Shown: in pieces, positions 58,241 through 64,000 of the stretch
Position numbering within the stretch: the first letter of the stretch is position 1
Layout: every line of letters begins with the position of its first letter
From: Artemisia argyi
Lineage: Eukaryota > Streptophyta > Magnoliopsida > Asterales > Asteraceae
NCBI GenBank assembly: GCA_030686995.1
Contig: CM060704.1
Location: forward strand, 169,638,218 to 169,702,217
Length of the DNA stretch: 64,000 nt
Reading direction: 5' to 3'
Made by a program: the position numbers and the translations under genes
The notes under the pieces: generated by a model
Seen by the model: only the letters and a program-made list of their open reading frames with translations
What the model was told of the DNA's origin: nothing
The model's database searches: none

Positions 58241-61200
58241 TTAGTCAACTTGTTCCATCATTCCTAATCCTAAACGCAAGTGGTTGAATAATTCACGCTT
58301 AAGGGGTTTTGTGAATATATCCGCAATGTTGTCTTCCGATGCAACCTTTTCTATAGATATATTTCCTTTTTGTACATTATCCCTAAGAAAATGGTGACAT
58401 ATTTCTATGTGTTTAGTCCTAGAGTGTTGCACCGGATTTTTACTTAAATCTATTGCACCTTTGTTATCGCACATAATGGGGACATTTTCTAACCTAATGC
58501 CATAGTCTACGAGAGCTTGTTTCATCCATAGTGCTTGTTGACATGCCTTTCCGGCGCTTACATATTCGGCTTCGGTTGTAGAAATAGCAAGAGCGGTTTG
58601 CTTCTTCGAAAACCAAGACGTTAGACAACATCCCATAAACGTGCAAATACCGCTAGTGCTCTTTCTATCTACGTAGTCTCCCGCATGATCCGAATCCGCA
58701 TAGACAATGGTTTCTATGCCGGATTCCTTAGGATACCATAATCCTAAGTGTATAGTGCCTTTAACGTATCGGAAGATACGCTTAACCGCTTCTAGGTGAG
58801 AGGTTTTGGGATCCTCTTGAAAACGGGCACAAAGGCAGACACTAAACATGATATCGGGTCTACTTGCCGTCAAGTATAGTAAACTACCTATCATTCCTCT
58901 ATACTTGGTGTTATCTACGGACTCACCTTCATCGTCCTTTGTGAGCTTTACCTCCGTAGACATGGGTGTTTTCATGGGTTTTGAGTCTTCTAGGCCAAAT
59001 TTCTTAAGCATTTCCTTAATGTACTTAGATTGGTTAAAGAATATTCCATCTTCTAATTGTTTTATTTGTAATCCTAGGAAGAAGTTAAGTTCACCCATCA
59101 TACTCATCTCAAACTCATCATGCATGATTTTGGCAAATTCATCACACATGTCTTGACAAGTCGATCCAAATATAATGTCATCAACATATATTTGAACAAT
59201 GATGAGATTAGGGTCTTTCCTTTTAGTGAAAAGAGTGTTATCTACCATTCCCATGGAATAATCATGTTTAATAAGAAAAGCTTTTAATCGATCATACCAA
59301 GCTTTGGGAGCTTGTTTGAGTCCATACAAAGCTTTCTTTAACTTATAAACATAATCAGGTTTCGCGAAGTCAATGAATCCTGGAGGTTGTGCCACATATA
59401 CCTCCTCATTGATAAAACCGTTAAGGAATGCACTTTTCACATCCATTTGGAATAACTTAAAATCTAGGGCGCAAGCATAGGCAAGTAATATCCTAATTGA
59501 TTCTAGTCTAGCTACGGGGGCATAAGTTTCATCATAATCAATTCCTTCTTGTTGATTATAACCTTGGGCAACTAACCTAGCTTTATTCCTAGTAACTATT
59601 CCATTCTCGTCTAACTTGTTCCTATATACCCATTTGGTTCCTATGATAGTCATATCCTTTGGATTTGGGACTAGTTCCCAAACATCATTTGCCTTAAATT
59701 GATTTAATTCTTCTTGCATAGCTATAATCCAACTTTCATCCTTTAAAGCCTCGCTAATATTCTTAGGTTCTATTGCTGAGAGGAAACAAAAGAAGTTGTT
59801 TTTATCTTGGGCTTGTGACCTAAGGGTTCTTTGGTTAAGATGTCCTATTATATTATCTAATGGATGTGATCTAGATTCTTTAATATTAACGGTTTCGTTA
59901 TTTTCTAAGTGAATGTCTTCATTATCATTTCCTATGGGTTTTGTTTTACTAGCCTCAATGGCTTCATCTTCGACTAAATCATCATCTTCTAAAGGTAGCG
60001 TTTTAGGAGGTGGTGGTGTTTCATCAAATGTTACATTTAGTGATTCCTCTACTTTCATGGAGTGTTTGTTAAGTATTATATATGCTTTACTATTTTGTGA
60101 GTATCCTAAAAATATTCCTTCATATGATTTTGGATCAAACTTAGTGAGGTAGTCCTTAGTGTTTAAGATATAGCATTTACTTCCAAATACCCTAAAGTAG
60201 CTTAAGTTTGGTTTTCTATTTCTTAATAACTCATAAGGAGTTTTTCCTAGAATTCTTCTAATTGATACCCTATTTAAAATATAAGTCGATGTATCTACGG
60301 CGTGACACCAAAATTTTTTTGGAATGGATTGTTCATTTAACATAGTTCTACTCATTTCTTGTAGTGACCTATTTTTTCTTTCTACTACCCCATTTGATTG
60401 AGGAGTACGAGGAGCGGAGAAATTGTGAGATATTCCATTTAACTCACAATATTTTCCGAATTGTACTTCGTTATCAAATTCCCTACCATGGTCCGTCCTA
60501 ATGGCAACTATTGAGCATCCTAATTTATTTTGAATCATTTTACTAAATATTTCGAATTTTTCAAAGGCTTGGGTTTTGTCACTTAAAAACCTAGTCCACG
60601 TGTATCGTGAGTAGTCATCTACTATTACTAAGGTATATTTGTTTCCTCTATAGCTCCGCACAGCGGATGGACCAAAAAGATCCATATGTAATAATTCTAG
60701 GCACCTAGTAGTGGATACTATATTCTTAGCTTTGTGACTAGCATGAGCTTGTTTTCCAATTTTACATGCATCACAAAAATGTTTGTCATATTTTAGATTA
60801 GGCAAGTTTCTAACTAATTCCTTAGAGGCCAAAGATTGTATTTGTTGCATGTTAGCATGTCCTAATCTCCTATGCCACAATGTGGAGTTTTCGTCTAGGG
60901 TCGTTAGGCATATCCTATCTTCAGGTTTGTTTCCTAGTTTCATAACATATACACCTCCTTTCCTAATACCTCTACCTATAATTTTTCCATTCTTAACTAT
61001 TTCGCTATCTTCTTCGGAAAAGATAACTCTACATTTATTATCGCATATTTGGCCTACACTAAGTAAGTTATATGTTAAATTATTTACATGTTCAACATTT
61101 TCAATAGTAAGTGAGTCTTGAGAAATCGTACCTTTGCCAATAATTTTTTCACGCAAGTCACTACCAAAAATAACGTTACCTCCGTTGTATGCCTTATATG

Positions 61201-62344
61201 TAGAGAATAGCTTTCGGTTCCCTGTCATGTGCCTCGAGCATCCACTATCCTTGATCCATTCGTCAGGCTCCAAGTCAATTCCAAGGCATATTTCGTCGGT
61301 TGCTTTTGCCATGAAACACTTTTCTTCTCTTGGTTTTTCCACTTCTTCTTTGTTACTATCACTCCATGTTCTACTAACAAATGCACCTTGATTATCATAA
61401 CTCGGCGGCTTTAGACATTCACCAACGAGATGATTTGGACTTTCACATCTAAAGCATTTTCTTTTCACGTAATTGTCACTTCTATTTCTTTGGAACGATT
61501 TTCTATCGTCATGTGATGATCTAGTGAATCTTCCTCGTCTCTTGAAGAATTTCTTGAATTCTCTTACGGCCATTGCATATTCTTCATCTTCACTCTCGTC
61601 ACTTGAGTCACTATCATCACAAAGTTCCTTTTTGGCATTTAGAGCAACGGATTTGACTTGTTCTTTCTTGACTTTAACCGTTTCCAAATCTTTTCTTATA
61701 ATTTCTTCATGGACCTTCAAGTTGCCAATAAGCTCATCTAGTGACAATGTCATCAAATTCTTTGATTCTTCAATAGCCGTGACTTTAGCTCGCCATTTCG
61801 GATGCAATGCCCTAAGAAATTTCCTAAAACAATTTTTACTAGAAAATGTCTCATCAAGTGCTTTTAAACTTGTGATAATGGTGTTAAATTTAGCAAAAGC
61901 ATTATCAATTGATTCCTCTTCCGGAATCGTAAATTGTTCATATTGTTGTACAAGAAGATCTATTTTGTTATCTTTAACTTGACTATTACCTTGGTGAGTG
62001 ATTAGTAAAGAATCCCAAATTTCTTTTGCGGTTTTACACATAAAAATTCTTTCATATTCTTTGCGTGGTAACGCATGATAAATAACCATTTTAGCCTCAT
62101 TATTTTTTGCTAGTTTCTTTTTCAAATCATCATTTTGTTTTTCAAAAGCTACAATTTCATCCATTTTAGTTTCAACATTATATTGAATAGGGGGAAAATC
62201 ACCAAAGGTAATAATATGCCAAAGATCAAGATCTTTTGATTTCACATAGGTTTCGAATCTATTTTTCCAATATAAAAATCCATCACTTTCAAATAGTGGT
62301 GGTCTTTGCATAGATTGCCCTTCTAAATATTTTTCAGATTCCAT
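58241..62344 (-). CDS. Sirevirus Gag-Pol polyprotein, 1367 aa
   Basis: A single uninterrupted frame. Residues 1-260 are the capsid-like Gag region ([19 protein letters not shown]). A CCHC zinc knuckle lies at 297-310 ([14 protein letters not shown]) after an acidic and basic linker. The aspartic protease motif DSG is at 366-368. Integrase follows, with its HHCC finger at about 491-527 ([16 protein letters not shown]) and catalytic residues D555, D618 and E655, then [10 protein letters not shown]. Reverse transcriptase starts at about 885, with the YVDD active site at 1053-1056. RNase H begins at about 1213 (YADSDHAGD). The order protease-integrase-RT-RNase H defines Ty1/copia. No stop or frameshift is present and all catalytic residues are visible, so the protein may be functional. 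Confidence 0.97.
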   Translation of the reverse strand: MESEKYLEGQSMQRPPLFESDGFLYWKNRFETYVKSKDLDLWHIITFGDFPPIQYNVETKMDEIVAFEKQNDDLKKKLAKNNEAKMVIYHALPRKEYERIFMCKTAKEIWDSLLITHQGNSQVKDNKIDLLVQQYEQFTIPEEESIDNAFAKFNTIITSLKALDETFSSKNCFRKFLRALHPKWRAKVTAIEESKNLMTLSLDELIGNLKVHEEIIRKDLETVKVKKEQVKSVALNAKKELCDDSDSSDESEDEEYAMAVREFKKFFKRRGRFTRSSHDDRKSFQRNRSDNYVKRKCFRCESPNHLVGECLKPPSYDNQGAFVSRTWSDSNKEEVEKPREEKCFMAKATDEICLGIDLEPDEWIKDSGCSRHMTGNRKLFSTYKAYNGGNVIFGSDLREKIIGKGTISQDSLTIENVEHVNNLTYNLLSVGQICDNKCRVIFSEEDSEIVKNGKIIGRGIRKGGVYVMKLGNKPEDRICLTTLDENSTLWHRRLGHANMQQIQSLASKELVRNLPNLKYDKHFCDACKIGKQAHASHKAKNIVSTTRCLELLHMDLFGPSAVRSYRGNKYTLVIVDDYSRYTWTRFLSDKTQAFEKFEIFSKMIQNKLGCSIVAIRTDHGREFDNEVQFGKYCELNGISHNFSAPRTPQSNGVVERKNRSLQEMSRTMLNEQSIPKKFWCHAVDTSTYILNRVSIRRILGKTPYELLRNRKPNLSYFRVFGSKCYILNTKDYLTKFDPKSYEGIFLGYSQNSKAYIILNKHSMKVEESLNVTFDETPPPPKTLPLEDDDLVEDEAIEASKTKPIGNDNEDIHLENNETVNIKESRSHPLDNIIGHLNQRTLRSQAQDKNNFFCFLSAIEPKNISEALKDESWIIAMQEELNQFKANDVWELVPNPKDMTIIGTKWVYRNKLDENGIVTRNKARLVAQGYNQQEGIDYDETYAPVARLESIRILLAYACALDFKLFQMDVKSAFLNGFINEEVYVAQPPGFIDFAKPDYVYKLKKALYGLKQAPKAWYDRLKAFLIKHDYSMGMVDNTLFTKRKDPNLIIVQIYVDDIIFGSTCQDMCDEFAKIMHDEFEMSMMGELNFFLGLQIKQLEDGIFFNQSKYIKEMLKKFGLEDSKPMKTPMSTEVKLTKDDEGESVDNTKYRGMIGSLLYLTASRPDIMFSVCLCARFQEDPKTSHLEAVKRIFRYVKGTIHLGLWYPKESGIETIVYADSDHAGDYVDRKSTSGICTFMGCCLTSWFSKKQTALAISTTEAEYVSAGKACQQALWMKQALVDYGIRLENVPIMCDNKGAIDLSKNPVQHSRTKHIEICHHFLRDNVQKGNISIEKVASEDNIADIFTKPLKRELFNHLRLGLGMMEQVD

Positions 62345-62396
62345 AGATCGTTACAAGTTTTAAAATACAATATATTTTAAAATTCTTGCTAGACGT

Positions 62397-62410
62397 GGCT
62401 CCTGATACCA
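62397..62410 (-). promoter_or_regulatory. Primer-binding site, initiator tRNA-Met type
   Basis: On the element's coding strand TGGTATCAGGAGCC starts two bases after the 5' LTR. It matches the complement of the 3' end of plant initiator tRNA-Met (TGGTATCAGAGC) apart from one extra G, as in many plant copia elements. Confidence 0.85.
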
Positions 62411-62412
62411 AT

Positions 62413-63716
62413 TGTGGAAAACTAGAAGGGGGGTTGAATAGTTTTACGTCTTTTTAATTAGTTGTAAAAAGAGTTTTAGTGTTTACTTAATTTTTAAAAC
62501 TTAGATTCGATAATCTGTGATCTCAAGTATTGCACAATACAAACAAATATCAATACGAAATATATAACAATGATAAGTAATGAGATAAGTAAGAGATGGA
62601 AAGATCGAACCGCGAGACAGGAGATTTATAGTGGTTCGGCTACAAGGACACCTTCCTTGCCCTACTCCACTCCCCGAGCACCTAACTAGAGAGTTTTCTT
62701 CACTATATCAACAAGCTCCCTTATGGCGGAGAAAACCTTACACACCAATTTACACACCAATATACACACCAATTTACACACCAATTTACACACCAATAAT
62801 CACACCACAACACCTTCACACCTAAGTCACAACTTCTACACACCTTCTTCAAATCAATCTACTTCACAACTAACTACTTCAACTCTATCTTCTTCACACC
62901 AATAGATTTCCTAGCTTTTCTTCTTCACACCAAGCTATCAACTAATCACACAATCTATATCTAACACAACTATCTACAAGCAAATATTCACAACAATCTT
63001 CACAAAGAATATGTAAATAATCTTGATGATACACCAACAACTTGGATGTGGAGATCACAACAAGTTGTAATACTTCTTGTCTAGGAAGATAGAAGTATTC
63101 TTCTCTTGCACTTGAGAGGATGGAAATTGGATCACTTTGAAATAAAGAATATATACACTTATGATCAAAGGATGAGAGAATAGAGAAATAGATCTAGATC
63201 AGAAAGTTTAGAAGTGCAAAAGGTGAGAAAAATCTGAGGGATGAACCAGTATTTAAAGGGGGGGAAAATACTGTTCTGGAGCGTGCCGGTCCCCTTAATT
63301 GTAGGTCGGTCCCCTTAATGATTAAGGGGGCCGCCTAGTAAAATTAAGGGGGCCACCCTCCTGAACGTTTCAAAAGTTTTTCTGGATAAAATTTGCCCTT
63401 TTTGGTTGGAAATTTGAAATCATATTTTTGTGGTTTAATAAAGCTATACCAAAAATGATTTACAAATATATATAAAATGTTAAAATCATTTTATATAATG
63501 TTATGTATTAATATAAAATTTCCTTTGATCATGAAATGTAATAAACTCTTTGTTTATTCATACCTTAAGTGATATGGAAGCAAAGACAAGTGTTAAGCAC
63601 CAAAAACTTGTTTATGTCATAAGTTTTAGATTAATGAGTTTATGCTTTGTAATCATCAAAACATAGAGACATTGTTAATATGCTAACAATGTTTTAAGAC
63701 ATTATTTATGTCAACA
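62413..63716 (-). repeat. 5' LTR of the Sirevirus
   Basis: 1304 bp. Nearly identical to 54831-56124; differs by about 8 substitutions, one fewer ACACCAATTT unit and an extra 23 bases (TAGTAAAATTAAGGGGGCC included) near 63331. Confidence 0.95.
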
Positions 63717-63763
63717 CGCTTTTCTTTATTTACTAGTCTTGTAGCTAGACTCAAGGTCATGGG

Positions 63764-63997
63764 TTACGTGACTTCATCCTTGGTCTCATTTACCGATTGT
63801 AAATGTTCTTTATAGAGACCAACTATCTCTTTCTCAATTGCTCCTATAATCCTATTGGCAAATTCCTTATCAACTTTATATTTCGGTTCTAGAGTCAAGC
63901 AATCTTTGTAGAAAAGGCTCTTCTTCTCCCATACATAGTCCATGCCCTTTTTCTTATCCTCTTCATTGATGTCCTCAAAAGCACCAATGTTATCCAT
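63764..63997 (-). CDS. Unidentified open frame at the window edge, 77 aa or longer
   Basis: A charged, lysine- and glutamate-rich frame (EDINEEDKKKGMDYVWEKKS, IIGAIEKEIVGLYKEHLQ) ends at 63764 and opens at or beyond the right border. It lies in the sequence interrupted by the Sirevirus, which looks retrotransposon-derived, so it may be the end of a protein of that older element. I do not recognise it, and a chance frame is possible. Confidence 0.35.
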   Translation of the reverse strand: MDNIGAFEDINEEDKKKGMDYVWEKKSLFYKDCLTLEPKYKVDKEFANRIIGAIEKEIVGLYKEHLQSVNETKDEVT

Positions 63998-64000
63998 GTC

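Larger units (their letters stand above)
54831..63716 (-). mobile_element. Complete Sirevirus-type Ty1/copia retrotransposon
   Basis: Two LTRs (54831-56124 and 62413-63716) in the same orientation are flanked by the perfect 5-bp repeat CGCTT (54826-54830 and 63717-63721). Transcription runs right to left. In that direction the order is 5' LTR, primer-binding site, gag-pol, an extra 234-residue ORF, several polypurine tracts and 3' LTR. Multiple GGGGGAG tracts before the 3' LTR and an ORF after pol are Sirevirus features. By eye the LTRs differ by only 8 substitutions and two indels, so the insertion is recent and Gag-Pol is uninterrupted. It may still be active. Confidence 0.95.

Overview
This is repeat-dense nuclear DNA from a flowering plant, almost certainly a eudicot. 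The evidence is GT-AG introns, a Sirevirus-type Ty1/copia retrotransposon, plant-type Helitrons, a CACTA (En/Spm) transposon, hAT and Mutator-like MITEs, and captured fragments of plant genes (serine carboxypeptidase-like, PDR-type ABCG transporter, RAE1). The element style would fit Asteraceae, but the family is an inference. No rRNA, tRNA, CRISPR or prokaryotic operon was seen.

The backbone is one locus present three times in the same orientation: copy A (about 1260-12600), copy B (about 15800-29505) and copy C (about 46190-48560). Only copy C keeps the full host gene, a three-exon minus-strand gene (47090-48089) for a 264-residue protein with four predicted membrane segments. Copy A keeps exons 1 and 2; the place of exon 3 is taken by a decayed hAT transposon. 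Copy B has lost the whole gene. Because the copies align, each serves as an empty-site control for insertions in the others. This fixes element ends to the base: Helitron 1 (1393-7967), an hAT MITE (16211-16764) and an 11.4-kb CACTA element (17182-28576).

Layout: 555-1251 hAT MITE; 1393-7967 Helitron 1 with captured B3-like, carboxypeptidase and ABC-transporter fragments; 8710-11615 hAT remnant; 11856-12214 truncated host gene; 13200-15799 direct repeats and a retrotransposon LTR remnant; 15800-17181 copy B; 17182-28576 CACTA with an intact six-exon TnpA-like gene, a TnpD transposase broken by a stop and a homopolymer frameshift, a large minisatellite and a third small ORF; 28577-29505 rest of copy B; 29766-32655 SINE, two MITEs and a palindrome; 33116-44852 Helitron 2 (minus strand), carrying a RAE1 fragment, a 3.1-kb foldback element with minisatellite arms and a 3.1-kb solo LTR; 46190-48560 copy C; 49060-54830 a tandemly duplicated non-coding retrotransposon-like sequence, split by a young, apparently complete Sirevirus (54831-63716) with near-identical LTRs, a 1367-residue Gag-Pol and an extra 234-residue ORF; the interrupted sequence resumes at 63717-64000.

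Most coding capacity belongs to mobile elements. The only convincing host gene is 47090-48089. Family assignments come from recognised motifs in translated sequence; no database search was possible.
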